Below are positions 1 through 8,220 of a stretch of DNA of 64,000 nt, piece after piece (positions within the stretch are counted from its first letter, which is position 1; every line of letters begins with the position of its first letter). This DNA is from JAUMBM01 sp964441755. Its GTDB lineage: Bacteria > Bacteroidota > Bacteroidia > Chitinophagales > Saprospiraceae. The stretch covers positions 1-64,000 of the forward strand of contig CAYTVG010000010.1 in assembly GCA_964441755.1 (NCBI GenBank), given 5' to 3'. A program made the position numbers and the translations under genes. A model generated the notes under the pieces. The model was given only the letters and a program-made list of their open reading frames with translations. It had not been told where the DNA came from and did no database searches.

Positions 1-200
1 TGGGTAGTCCCGTAGGGACGGAATGTGGGTAGAAAACACCGGGGCCGGTGTTTTCAGGAGTCCCGTAGGGACGCAATGTGGGTAGACCCGTAGGGACGCA
101 ATGTGGGTAGACCCGTAGGGACGCAATGTGGGTAGAACCGTAGGGACGCGATGTGGGTAGAACCGTAGGGACGCGATGTGGGTAGAAAACACCGGCCCCG
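1..200. repeat. 25-bp tandem repeat array (GTAGGGACG type)
   Basis: About seven copies of a unit built on CCCGTAGGGACGCAATGTGG stand head to tail, most with a 25-bp period. The array is interrupted by, and ends with, an ACACCGG-type palindromic insert (AAAACACCGG...CCGGTGTTTT near 32-55, a partial form near 185-200). The core CCGTAGGG is partly self-complementary. It resembles the high-copy intergenic repeats common in some Bacteroidota genomes. There are no unique spacers of CRISPR size, so it is not a CRISPR array. Positions 201-529 hold CCCCTAACGGGG-type half-hairpins and no gene I can support. Confidence 0.85.
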
Positions 201-529
201 TTGCTACCCATATCACGCCCCTAACGGGGCTTCCAATCCATCGAAAAACAGCACCAATCGACCTGCCTAACGGGGTTTCCCTAGCTTTTAACTGACTGAC
301 TGTTGAGGTGGGTCAGCATACTCCGAAATATGCACCAACCAGGATGATTACACCCAAACCCGCAACTATTGGTGTTGCTGTGAAAGGGTTGTATATTTGG
401 TATAGCCTTCGATGAAGGGTAGAAAAACGCTACAGATAATGGAAACAGGCGCAACAGGAGGTGAAGAATTGCGCAGAGCGGAAATCTATGCGTAACCAAC
501 ACAAAATCAAAACTTTAAATTTTTAGCCA

Positions 530-1009
530 ATGATACGCGAACTACTTACTGACCTGCTCATCCAAAATCAACTAAGCTGCCAGTTTGCCTTTAAGGAACT
601 GACTTCCGAGAATATCCAGTACAGGCTCACTGACGAGGCGGCATCAGCTGGTTTTCTGTACCGTCACGTAGGCGAGACAATGCTTTTGTTTGGCCATTTC
701 TTTGGCTTTCCTCCTGAAATACCTAACACAACGATGGGCGTCACCGACACAGGTCAAGGGGACGAGTTGGATAAAAGCCATAAACTGCTAGAGAGGGGAT
801 TTGCCCTCCTAAAGACAATCATTGACGAAAGCCCCGACTCAGACTGGCAAAATGAGATTGAAACGCCGTTTTTCGGTACTGTCACCAAGGCCAGGCTATT
901 TGCCCATGTGCTTTACCATACAGCCTACCACGCAGGTCAGATTTCACTGACGCTCAAGAGAGGAAAGGCACCTCAGGAGGCGGTCAGCACTGTAACAAAA
1001 GAGTCCTAA
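530..1009 (+). CDS. DinB-family protein
   Basis: A 159-residue protein of the DinB/YfiT-like four-helix superfamily, whose members bind a divalent metal through three histidines and often act as thiol-dependent transferases. The likely ligands are visible: His46 (LYRHVGE) and His130 and His134 in the C-terminal HTAYHAGQ motif. Length is normal for the family. It stands alone on the plus strand and the substrate cannot be read from the sequence. It is probably a resident gene rather than mobile-element cargo. Confidence 0.8.
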   Translation: MIRELLTDLLIQNQLSCQFAFKELTSENIQYRLTDEAASAGFLYRHVGETMLLFGHFFGFPPEIPNTTMGVTDTGQGDELDKSHKLLERGFALLKTIIDESPDSDWQNEIETPFFGTVTKARLFAHVLYHTAYHAGQISLTLKRGKAPQEAVSTVTKES

Positions 1010-1173
1010 AGCAGTTAGAGTCCCTGATGCGCAGAACACCAGCTTGCTGCAATACGAGCTGACAAACTAAAACTACATACCTTACTTTATTCAGCAACAA
1101 ATCATTACGACAATAAACAAACATGTAATCATAAAGAGATGATCGGCAATAGTCGAACAGGAGCTTAAGCACC

Positions 1174-1187
1174 AGGTTGACTGTCCA
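1174..1187. repeat. 14-bp direct repeat, left copy
   Basis: AGGTTGACTGTCCA occurs here and again at 1910-1923, bracketing the MntA/HepT module. It may be a target duplication, a recombination scar or part of a dispersed repeat; the function is unknown. Confidence 0.5.
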
Positions 1188-1275
1188 CGGTTGCCAGCCA
1201 CCTCAGTAAGTAAGTACAATTGCCACAAGATCAAAAATATGTCCAAGCTTTTACAAAAAAGTTTATCTTTATGTC

Positions 1276-1557
1276 ATGATAACGCCACAACAGGAAAACA
1301 TCATCCGTACTGTTACACAAAAGGTAAAGCCTACACTGGTTGGTGTGTTTGGCTCTTACGCGCGTGAAGAAGAAAATGAAAAAAGTGATCTGGATATTTT
1401 GATCGATTTTGATATGAAAGTTGATCTGCTGGAGTTAATCGGCATAGAACAAGAGCTTTCCGAATTACTTGGCATTAAAGTAGATCTGATTACTTTGCGC
1501 TCCGTACATGCGTCACTAAAACCATACATTGAATCGGATCTAATCAGGTTGGTATGA
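1276..1557 (+). CDS. mntA: MntA-like minimal nucleotidyltransferase (antitoxin type)
   Basis: A 93-residue minimal nucleotidyltransferase. The fold signature is GSYAR at residues 26-30 followed by DLD at 38-40 (GS-x10-DxD), the metal-binding active site. In characterised HepT/MntA pairs the MNT enzyme transfers AMP to the HEPN toxin and neutralises it. The downstream HepT gene overlaps it by 4 bp, as usual, but is broken (next entry). MntA itself looks intact, so the antitoxin has outlived its toxin. Flanking 14-bp direct repeats (1174-1187 and 1910-1923) suggest the pair arrived as a unit. Confidence 0.85.
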   Translation: MITPQQENIIRTVTQKVKPTLVGVFGSYAREEENEKSDLDILIDFDMKVDLLELIGIEQELSELLGIKVDLITLRSVHASLKPYIESDLIRLV

Positions 1558-1897
1558 AAAAAGATCCCCTCATTTATATTGAGCACATCAGGACGTGCAT
1601 TTCCAGAATCAAAGAGTATACAAATAGGATTGATGAAGAAGGTTTTATAAATAACCCTCTAATCCAGGATGCGGTGATTAGAAACTTCGAAATCATTGGT
1701 GAAGCGACAAAAAAGCTAAACGATGATTTTCGCGCCAAGTATACAGCAATTGAAAGAAGATTGCCGGCATGAGGGACAAATTAATCCATGACTACATTGG
1801 CGTTGACCTTTGGGCCGTCTGAGCCGTTGTGGAGAATATCATTCCAACCCTTGTTACTCAAATTGAAGATATACTCAGAAAGGAAAAAGGCCTCTAA
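1554..1897 (+). pseudogene. hepT: HepT-like HEPN toxin, disrupted
   Basis: The first 72 codons encode a normal HepT N-terminus ending in RRLP. A small deletion then removes the usual W-x-x-I segment and shifts the frame, causing a stop at 1770-1772. The rest continues in another frame from 1769 as MRDKLIHDY, which carries the HEPN Rx4HxY catalytic motif. A second lesion, TGA at 1820-1822 where the family has Trp, breaks it again before the natural end at 1895-1897. Two independent lesions make this an inactive toxin rather than a sequencing slip. Confidence 0.85.
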
Positions 1898-1909
1898 TAA
1901 CAGAGAACT

Positions 1910-1923
1910 AGGTTGACTGTCCA
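1910..1923. repeat. 14-bp direct repeat, right copy
   Basis: Second copy of AGGTTGACTGTCCA. The KilA-N reading frame starts directly after it without its own start codon, so the repeat coincides with a rearrangement junction. Confidence 0.5.
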
Positions 1924-1943
1924 AATATTGCCGACCAACTCAA

Positions 1944-2738
1944 GGAACAGTAGTATCTATCTACTCCGAGAATGCAGATGATTTCATCAGTCTTACCGAT
2001 ATAGCCCGTCACAGGGATTCTGATCGCAGTGACTATATCCTGCAAAACTGGATGCGCAACCGAAGCACCATAGAGTTTATGGGGTTGTGGGAGCAGTTTC
2101 ATAACCCCGGGTTTAATTCCATCGAATTCGATGGAATTAAAAATATGGCCGGATCAAACAGTTTTTCCCTTACCCCAAAACGCTGGATAGAAAGTACTAA
2201 TGCCAGGGGAATTGTGGCCTAAACCGGCCGCTATGGCGGCACCTATGCCCACCGGGATATCGCTTTTGAATTTGCCAGTTGGCTGAGTGCCGAGTTCAAG
2301 TTTTACCTGATTAAAGAATTCCAACGCCTGAAAGCCGATGAAAGCGACCGCCTGAAATTAGAGTGGAACCTACAGCGCACCCTTGCCAAAGTGAATTACC
2401 ACATCCATACCGATGCCATCAAAGAAAACCTGATACCCCAGGAACTGACCAAAAAGGATGCGGCTCTGGTGTACGCCAGCGAAGCAGACTTGCTAAACAT
2501 GGCACTCTTCGGAAAAACTGCTGCTGCATGGAGAAACGAAAACCCAAAAGCCGAAGGAAATATTCGGGATTATGCTACCCTGGAGCAACTGGTAGTGCTT
2601 ACCAATTTGGAAAGCCTGAATGCTGTGCTTATCGCCCAAGGGTTACAAGCTCCTGAGCGCCTCCTGCAACTCAATAGAATTGCCATACAACAACTGAAAA
2701 CATTATTCAACCACTCATCACTCAAAAAATTGAAATAG
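1944..2738 (+). pseudogene. KilA-N domain protein, start lost and nonsense mutation
   Basis: One frame encodes a KilA-N type protein: SENADDFISLTDIAR, then YILQNWMRNR, then GRYGGTYAHRDIAFEFASWL, then a C-terminal region ending SSLKKLK at 2738. KilA-N is a DNA-binding domain of phages and mobile elements. The frame has no start codon at its 5' end, which abuts the 14-bp repeat, and is interrupted by TAA at 2220-2222 just before the conserved TGRYGGTYAH motif. Only the C-terminal third (from an ATG at 2391) could still be translated. Confidence 0.85.
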
Positions 2739-2863
2739 CCGGATATGGACGATCAAAATAATCAAGAACTCCCTTTAGGTTTGTAGCGGCAGGTACTTAT
2801 CGTACTGCTCACCGCCGCGGATCGGCCGCCAGCCGGAGCTTACTGCGGCTTCTTCTCGCCGCA

Positions 2864-3361
2864 TCACACCAGTTGTAGGCGGCCCGACTCAAACCGCAGG
2901 TCGTTGACGTAGATCGAGTAGCTGTACTCCAGCGGTATGCCCAGCGCGCTAAGCTCTATACTGCCCTCACGGCGCCGGATCTCATTGAGCTCCTTGATGC
3001 GCCCCGGAAGACTCGCCAGGTAGCGGCCCGCCTCCAGCAGTGACACCCGAAACTCCACAGAATCCAGCTGCGTCGTCGCCATCGGCTCAATCGTATACAC
3101 CTTGCTGTCCGGCGCCGTCGACGCCAGCAGCTGCCCCTTCGTATACAGATAAACCACCGGCTTGGTCACCGTCACCGTCGCAGCGGTAGGATTGTCCACC
3201 TCCAGCTCCATGCGAATAAACAGCCCGTTGGCATTGAGCTTATGCACCCGCGGCCGAAGCGTGCGCACCACCGACTTGTCACCAAGCCGCTTGGCTGAAA
3301 ACAGCCGGAAGCCAAAAAACAGCAGCCCCCCGATTACCCCCAGTGTCAGTATGTCCTTCAT
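2864..3361 (-). CDS. LEA14/WHy-like membrane-anchored protein (duplicate copy)
   Basis: A 165-residue protein with an N-terminal membrane segment (TLGVIGGLLFFGFRLF) and a beta-rich domain resembling LEA-2/WHy proteins. It is a close paralogue of the gene at 55022-55519, from MKD-LTLG to the ESGRL-LV end. I chose the start at 3361 rather than the upstream ATG because it gives the same ATGA overlap with the preceding gene as the other copy. In the second copy this gene is the second in a long virus-like operon; here only the first two genes of that operon are present. Confidence 0.75.
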   Translation of the reverse strand: MKDILTLGVIGGLLFFGFRLFSAKRLGDKSVVRTLRPRVHKLNANGLFIRMELEVDNPTAATVTVTKPVVYLYTKGQLLASTAPDSKVYTIEPMATTQLDSVEFRVSLLEAGRYLASLPGRIKELNEIRRREGSIELSALGIPLEYSYSIYVNDLRFESGRLQLV

Positions 3362-3594
3362 CGCCCCTGTCTGATTCGTTCTGCCAGCAGATCCCACCCA
3401 AATTTTACCCCGTATCCCACACTACCGCTGATCAGCGCATAGAAGGCTACATCCACGATCCCGCTCCAGCTGATCGCCCCCGGCAGCAGCGGCTGCTGCA
3501 GCTGGTGGTTGAAAGCGCGGCTCAGGCCGCCCAGCAGGCCGCCGACGGTCGTCAGCAGCAGCAGGCTCTGGTCGTGATCCGGTAGTCGTGACAT
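3358..3594 (-). CDS. Small two-helix membrane protein (holin-like size), duplicate copy
   Basis: 78 residues, starting MSRLPDHDQSLLLL, with two hydrophobic segments (LLLTTVGGLLGGL and VDVAFYALISGSVGYGV) and a basic tail. It is nearly identical to the gene at 55516-55752. Size and topology would suit a holin or a small virion membrane protein, but there is no family match to decide. Its stop overlaps the start of the next gene by 4 bp. Confidence 0.75.
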   Translation of the reverse strand: MSRLPDHDQSLLLLTTVGGLLGGLSRAFNHQLQQPLLPGAISWSGIVDVAFYALISGSVGYGVKFGWDLLAERIRQGR

Positions 3595-3645
3595 CTGTCT
3601 GCTTTTTTTTACAAGGTTACGGCCGGCAGCAAGGCTGGCGGGGAT

Positions 3646-3880
3646 GTGCGAGGATGTTCGGGGATATTCGGGGATATTCGGGGATGTTGGAGGATTTTCT
3701 GCCTTTTTCGTATATATAGGAAGGCTGTTTTGCTATATATACGGAGGCGTTTTTGTATATATACGAAAGCGTTTTCGGATATATAGGAAAGGGCTTCGTA
3801 TATATAGGTTTTTGCTCCGATATATATATCCGGGGATATATCCGCCGCCCGGGGGAATTTGCTTCATATATATAGGAAAA
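3646..3880. repeat. Iteron block A, downstream of the variable region of the 4117-6132 gene
   Basis: Begins with four 10-bp repeats of CGGGGATATT/GTT (about 3655-3690). Then come TATATATA cores flanked by CG/GG at 3711, 3734, 3756, 3778 (degenerate), 3799 and 3821, spaced 21-23 bp apart, then the conserved string TATATCCGG...GCCCGGGGG and a last core at 3867. It is the most diverged of four blocks (others at 10149, 55875 and 59939). The 22-bp spacing equals two helical turns, so the cores would lie on one face of the DNA. Confidence 0.85.
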
Positions 3881-4116
3881 TCGCTGCTGGGGAGGGGGGC
3901 GGATGCGCTGCGCGCATCCGGTCGTGCGGCTTCGCCTGCAGCCCCGCCTGCGGCAGGGGCTGAAATAGGCCCGCCCTGCCTGCGGACAGGGCTAAAAAAC
4001 GACGGGGGATGCGCTGCTGCGCACCCCCCGCGGGTTGTTTGTTTTTTGTTTGCTTCGCTTTGGCCCCTGTCGGGGCTTTTTTTTCGAAAAAGGTAAGAAG
4101 GTAAAAAGGATAAAAA
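3881..4116. other. Hairpin-rich region after the caspase-FGE stop codon
   Basis: Non-coding. It contains several GC-rich inverted repeats (GGATGCGCTGCGCGCATCC near 3900; GCCCCTGTCGGGGC near 4061, followed on the minus strand by the pyrimidine run next to the stop codon). The last 25 bp before the gene (GAAGGTAAAAAGGATAAAAACTAA on the plus strand) are shared by all four FGE genes, while the middle differs from the other three copies. It probably includes the terminator of the gene at 4117-6132. Confidence 0.55.
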
Positions 4117-4245
4117 CTAAGGGGTCCTGGCCAGGCGGAAACCGAGATGGTCGCCGCGATCGCCAGGGTCGCCGCGGCCACGAATGGCAACGCGCCAAAA
4201 CTGCGGAGCGTCGCGCCACGACCCGCCGCGAAGGACGCGGAAGGC
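4117..4245 (-). other. Putative DGR variable region VR1
   Basis: The last 42 codons plus stop. Aligned to the other three FGE genes without gaps, 18 codon columns vary only in the first or second base (a few also alternate C/T at base 3). Constant columns such as CGC GTC, CGC GGC, CCG CAG, CGC GTT GCC and GCC AGG ACC CCT TAG are the same in all four. Variable codons here are GCC, TTC, CTT, CGC, GAC, GCT, TTT, ATT, GGC, CGC, GGC, GAC, GGC, GAT, GGC, GAC and CAT. This fits adenine mutagenesis of AAC/AAT/GAC/GAT template codons. Confidence 0.85.
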
Positions 4246-6132
4246 GCCGGTGGTAGGCCCTGTAGGATTCGTCTGTGCCGAAGCAGAATAGTCTCCATAC
4301 CAATCCTGACACCACTCTATCACATTACCGCTCATATCGTACAACCCCAGCTCATTAGACCGCTTTTGTCCGACGGGGCGGGTATTTCCTCCGGAGTTAC
4401 TACTATACCAGCCAACATCCTCAAGGTTATTACCACCGGCATACTGATACCTCTGACTCTTGTTCCCTCCCCGGGCTGCAAACTCCCACTCCGCCTCAGT
4501 TGGTAGCCGGTAACTCCTGCCAGTTCTTCCACTCAGCCACTTACAGTAGGCCATGGCATCATTCCAGCTTACATGTATAACAGGATGCCTGTAATCAGCT
4601 GCCGGCCGAAGTACCCCTTTCCCATCATGCCGCCAGTTAATCCCTGCTCGTTTTTTCCAGCTACTACCCGTCCAAAAATAACTACCCCCGTCTTTTTCTG
4701 CGTCAGTCACATGATTGGTGGCGTCTACAAATGCTTTGAATTCCTGCACAGTAACCTCGTACTGCCCGATGTAGTAGCTGTCGAGTGTTACGCGGTGAAC
4801 TGGTTTTTCTCTGTCCCAGCAATCCTTCTGCTCCGACGTACAGCCCATATCAAAAGATCCACCTTCCACCAATATCATTTCAGGCAGAATAAAATCTACA
4901 ACAGGTTTTTTGGCTGTACTTCCTGACGGTTTCTGCTCAGCAGACACGACGGGTGGTTTCCGACTCTCTTCAGTATGCTTTACCGTTTCTATTGTATCAC
5001 TGACAGCCAGTGTTTTCAGTACAGCCTCAAGCCGTTTGCGGACTTCAGGCGCATGGGAGGAGTGTGGAAACATACGCAAAAACCCACGCAGGCTAAATTC
5101 AGTATCTCGTAAGCTAAGAAAAGCCTGACGCTCTTCAAGTTGTTCGCCAAGCTGTATCGCCTCTTTCTCGTGTTTGCTACCTTCGTGGGTATCACAAAAA
5201 AGGCTCACCTGAGAACGCTTTTCTTTGACCTGTGTAAGGCTCTCCTCAGGCATAGCCACAATCTTTGCCCAGGCCAGCTCATCAGCCGGCTTTCGCACTA
5301 CTTGCCGGCGACTGAACACAAACTGTCCTCGCTGGTGGTTGGCATTGGACAGCGGGCCACCATCCGGGAGCTGATCGTAATTCGAGCGGGTCTGGTTTCT
5401 CACCTGATCCAGGAGGAAGTCAAGTGTGATATGCTCGCGCTCACTCTTTTTAAGCACATCCAGGATACTTTGCGCAAAAGGACTGTGCCCCTCTGCAGGG
5501 CCGTCGGCCACCGTCTCATCATGGCGACCGGAGCAAAGCGCCCAGCGGCTACGAAGCCGCATCAGTTCGCCGGCAGTCAGTTGCTCGTCGCGCTGATAAC
5601 CTCGTACAAACAATGATCCTGAAAAACACGAGTCACTTATAAGCAGGGTATGCAGCGACGGAATGTCGGCCAGATAGTCTTTGATGACCGAATTAGGCAG
5701 GTAGTCCTCTATTTTCCTGCTCCCTGCATTGGCCGGTATCCAGAACCCGCGCTTGGTAAGTTCATCAAAATGACCATGCCCGGCATAGTAGATCAAAAGG
5801 CTGTCTTCCTGACTGACAAGGCTCACCATCTTACGCAGTACACCAATCACCCCGCCATAGGTAGCCTCCCTGTCAGTCAGCAGATGCACATCTTCCTTTT
5901 CGAACCCGTACTCCGCCAACAGCAGCTCGCAGATTGCCTGCACATCCCGCCTGGCATTGCGCAGTTGCGGCCAGTGCTCATACTTATCGATAGCAATACC
6001 CAGGAAATACTTTCTACCCGCCGGCCTGTTAGTCTTGGAAGACGAGGCCGCAGAAGCGCGACCCGCTCGGCTTGAGGCACCTTTTGCCGGCCGACGACGA
6101 TCATCTGATTGTTGCTGGTGTTCGGTGGACAT
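4117..6132 (-). CDS. Caspase-FGE fusion with a DGR-type variable C-terminus
   Basis: 671 residues. A basic N-terminal leader is followed by a C14 caspase/metacaspase domain (about 40-275) with catalytic His119 (YYAGHGHF) and Cys169 (ISDSCFSGS). A linker with a helical region (280-410) leads to an FGE-sulfatase/C-type-lectin domain (418-671: GGSFDMGC, YRLPTEAEWEFAARGG, GLYDMSGNVIEWC). Residues 630-664 are the variable segment (separate entry). No signal peptide is seen, so it is probably cytoplasmic, unlike the two caspase genes near the right end. Such proteins are thought to act as sensors whose FGE domain binds a ligand and whose protease is the effector; that role is inference. It stands alone, followed by iteron block A. 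The FGE part is closest to the 60334-62025 protein. Confidence 0.92.
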   Translation of the reverse strand: MSTEHQQQSDDRRRPAKGASSRAGRASAASSSKTNRPAGRKYFLGIAIDKYEHWPQLRNARRDVQAICELLLAEYGFEKEDVHLLTDREATYGGVIGVLRKMVSLVSQEDSLLIYYAGHGHFDELTKRGFWIPANAGSRKIEDYLPNSVIKDYLADIPSLHTLLISDSCFSGSLFVRGYQRDEQLTAGELMRLRSRWALCSGRHDETVADGPAEGHSPFAQSILDVLKKSEREHITLDFLLDQVRNQTRSNYDQLPDGGPLSNANHQRGQFVFSRRQVVRKPADELAWAKIVAMPEESLTQVKEKRSQVSLFCDTHEGSKHEKEAIQLGEQLEERQAFLSLRDTEFSLRGFLRMFPHSSHAPEVRKRLEAVLKTLAVSDTIETVKHTEESRKPPVVSAEQKPSGSTAKKPVVDFILPEMILVEGGSFDMGCTSEQKDCWDREKPVHRVTLDSYYIGQYEVTVQEFKAFVDATNHVTDAEKDGGSYFWTGSSWKKRAGINWRHDGKGVLRPAADYRHPVIHVSWNDAMAYCKWLSGRTGRSYRLPTEAEWEFAARGGNKSQRYQYAGGNNLEDVGWYSSNSGGNTRPVGQKRSNELGLYDMSGNVIEWCQDWYGDYSASAQTNPTGPTTGAFRVLRGGSWRDAPQFWRVAIRGRGDPGDRGDHLGFRLARTP

Positions 6133-6590
6133 AGGTAACGGATTTCATGCGCCTCAAATATATTCTTTTTTTCTTTTCCCACCCACTAAAAGAGTAAATT
6201 ACTTGTCGTTAGGTAGTTGTGTAACAATGGTGTTCCTGTAGTACAGGGAAGTAATACATGAGATCCGCAATTTAAACCATATGGCTGAAATTGGTGGTAC
6301 TGACCATAGCAGGGCTAAAAACGATACTGGTGATATGATAATCTCTGTGACTGGTATTTGTGAACTTTTATCAGATACCTATGTACTCTGCAGCTTTTGT
6401 CTTATTCCTTGTTCTGGTGGACTATACTCTCTGACATATTTCTCACATTCAACTCACTACCAAACACTTGAACACCAAAAACAACTGCAAAAGCGATCAT
6501 ATTATACATATCAATCAAGTGTCTTGATCTTCCTTGTAACAAGGATAGGCTTTTCTGCGGAAAAAATGCAGGCACAGAGTGGTAAAAATC
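6133..6590. other. Intergenic region without a supported gene
   Basis: 458 bp between the start of the caspase-FGE gene and the end of the DUF4248 gene. An open frame runs through on the plus strand (6281-6745), but it overlaps the DUF4248 gene antisense and has no recognisable domain, so I do not annotate it. The region must hold the promoter of the caspase-FGE gene; I see no convincing box. Confidence 0.6.
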
Positions 6591-6836
6591 TCAGGGTTCG
6601 CCGAGAGCTTCAACAATCAACCGCACCTGCAGCGGCGTCAGTGTCTTGCTGTATCTACGCCAGCCGGAGGCCTCCAGTGACTGCAGCAGTGGCTCATTGC
6701 GCACAATCCATACCCGCAGGCGGTTGGTGGCGCTCTTGGGCATGACATCAGGGAGGTAGAGCTGCGCCAGCTCACCGAAACCGTAGCTGCGCAGCTTGAA
6801 AGTTTCCTCCGCATCATCCGGTATTCTCGTGTTCAT
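6591..6836 (-). CDS. DUF4248 family protein
   Basis: 81 residues. The motif series FKLRSYGFGELAQLYLP, SATNRLRVWI and TPLQVRLIVEALGEP matches DUF4248, a small Bacteroidota family usually found beside mobile elements and thought to bind DNA. The start at 6836 (MNTRIPDD) is chosen because the upstream in-frame extension is not shared with the paralogue at 62172-62417, whose coding part starts at the same place. It follows the recombinase gene at 131 bp, with a perfect hairpin between them. Confidence 0.85.
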   Translation of the reverse strand: MNTRIPDDAEETFKLRSYGFGELAQLYLPDVMPKSATNRLRVWIVRNEPLLQSLEASGWRRYSKTLTPLQVRLIVEALGEP

Positions 6837-6910
6837 TGCTGTAAAGATTGTATTGTTGTTCTGATCTCTGAAGCAGGCAGATTCAAAGTGTGTACTGCCG
6901 CCAAAATGCA

Positions 6911-6941
6911 GCCGGCTCCTGCAATTTCTTGCGGAGCCGGC
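6911..6941. other. Conserved perfect hairpin between recombinase and DUF4248
   Basis: GCCGGCTCC, a 13-nt loop, then GGAGCCGGC: a 9-bp GC-rich stem. The same hairpin with one loop change lies at 62492-62522 in the second int-DUF4248 pair. It lacks a clear U-run on either side, so it may be an attenuator, an RNA-stability element or an att-related structure rather than a simple terminator. Confidence 0.7.
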
Positions 6942-6966
6942 CTCAAAATCCAATATATACAGACAC

Positions 6967-8208
6967 CTATTCCCTGAACTTGAGTTTGGAAGACAGCTTG
7001 TCGGCCAGCATGGCCATATCGTCACCTACCTTCTTATCGACTATGCGCGCATAGTGCTGGGTGCTGCGCAGATTTTTGTGGCCGAGCATCTTGCTCACAC
7101 TTTCAATCGGCACACCATTGGTCAGCGTGACCGTCGTAGCAAAAGTGTGGCGGGCAATGTGGAAGGAAAGCACCTTGCTGATGCCGCATATATCCGCCAG
7201 CTCCTTGAGGTAGGCATTTATCTTTTGGTTGCTGGAGATTGGCAGGACGGGATCGTTGTCATTGAGCAGCTCGAGGCGGGTATACTTTCTAATGATGCGC
7301 ATGGCTGGTTCCAGCAGCGGAACGCTCGTCTGCGCACCTGTCTTTTGGCGCTTTGTCCGTATCCAGTAAGCGTTTCCGTTGGTCTCCAACTCCGATCGCT
7401 TTAGCTTCTTCACATCCGAGTAAGCCAGACCCGTGAAGCAGGCAAACAGGAAGAAGTCCCGCACCCGGATCATCCGATCTATCGGTGACTGATAGTCAAT
7501 CAGCCGCTGCAGCTCTGCCTCGGTCAGATAGGGCCGGTCAACATCCTTCAGGCCGAGTTTGATTCCATAGAAAGGGTCTTTCAGCATCCAGCCGTTGCGC
7601 TGGCAGATGATACAAATACCTTTGAGTTTGTGCATAAATTTGATGGTGGTGTTGTGGGAGCAACTTTTCTCTGTCTTAAGGAAAAACATAAACCTATCCA
7701 CCAGATCCGGCTCCATTTTCTTGACAGGCAGGTCCGACAACTTATATTCCTTGCTAAGAAAGTCCACGAAGTGATTCTTGCAGGTGTTGTGCTTTTGGTA
7801 GTTGGTATAGGAATTCTCCAACCCAATCATTTTTTTCAGCCTTTGATTGTGCTCCTCCCATATTTCCACAAACATCTTCGGTCGGGCGCTGTCAACACCC
7901 AGGATAGCGTCTTTGAGCAACTGGGCTGTCACCTCATCGTGATGAATCAGCAGTTCGTTGTACTTCTTAAAAGCATGAAGCTTAAGCGAATCCAGATAAT
8001 CGTTAAGTACCTTAGCTCCCGGGCTGCGCCCGCGAGCACAGCCGTATTCCGGATCCCAGTCTTTGGGCATGACCAAGCGTTTGGTGGAGAGAGTAACCAC
8101 ATCACCGCACAGGTAGACCTTCATTGTAATGGGAACTTGGCCGCTTTTTCTGGGCTTGTTGCGGCTAATGTAGTAGGACAGAGAGAAAGCCGAATTTTTG
8201 TTTTGCAT
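6967..8208 (-). CDS. Tyrosine recombinase (IntDOT-like integrase)
   Basis: 413 residues with the Bacteroidota layout: N-terminal arm-binding domain (about 1-90), SAM-like core-binding domain (105-215) and C-terminal catalytic domain (225-400). Catalytic residues visible are H350-x-x-R353 (FHIARHTFAT), His377 (MLGHKNL) and the nucleophile Tyr386 (QHYARI). The usual first Arg is Ala262 in FTGLAYSDV, a change known in the IntDOT-type group, where the enzyme still works. The protein is highly similar to the one at 62548-63789. It probably integrates and excises the element carrying it; the upstream ATGGTAAC cluster may hold the arm sites. Confidence 0.93.
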   Translation of the reverse strand: MQNKNSAFSLSYYISRNKPRKSGQVPITMKVYLCGDVVTLSTKRLVMPKDWDPEYGCARGRSPGAKVLNDYLDSLKLHAFKKYNELLIHHDEVTAQLLKDAILGVDSARPKMFVEIWEEHNQRLKKMIGLENSYTNYQKHNTCKNHFVDFLSKEYKLSDLPVKKMEPDLVDRFMFFLKTEKSCSHNTTIKFMHKLKGICIICQRNGWMLKDPFYGIKLGLKDVDRPYLTEAELQRLIDYQSPIDRMIRVRDFFLFACFTGLAYSDVKKLKRSELETNGNAYWIRTKRQKTGAQTSVPLLEPAMRIIRKYTRLELLNDNDPVLPISSNQKINAYLKELADICGISKVLSFHIARHTFATTVTLTNGVPIESVSKMLGHKNLRSTQHYARIVDKKVGDDMAMLADKLSSKLKFRE

Positions 8209-8220
8209 GGTAGCTTTGTT

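Noticed and set aside
1..200. CRISPR array
   Set aside because: Units are head to tail with no unique spacers, and no cas gene is nearby.
6281..6745. 154-codon plus-strand frame after the caspase-FGE gene
   Set aside because: No domain, overlaps DUF4248 antisense, and is not conserved upstream of the second caspase-FGE gene.
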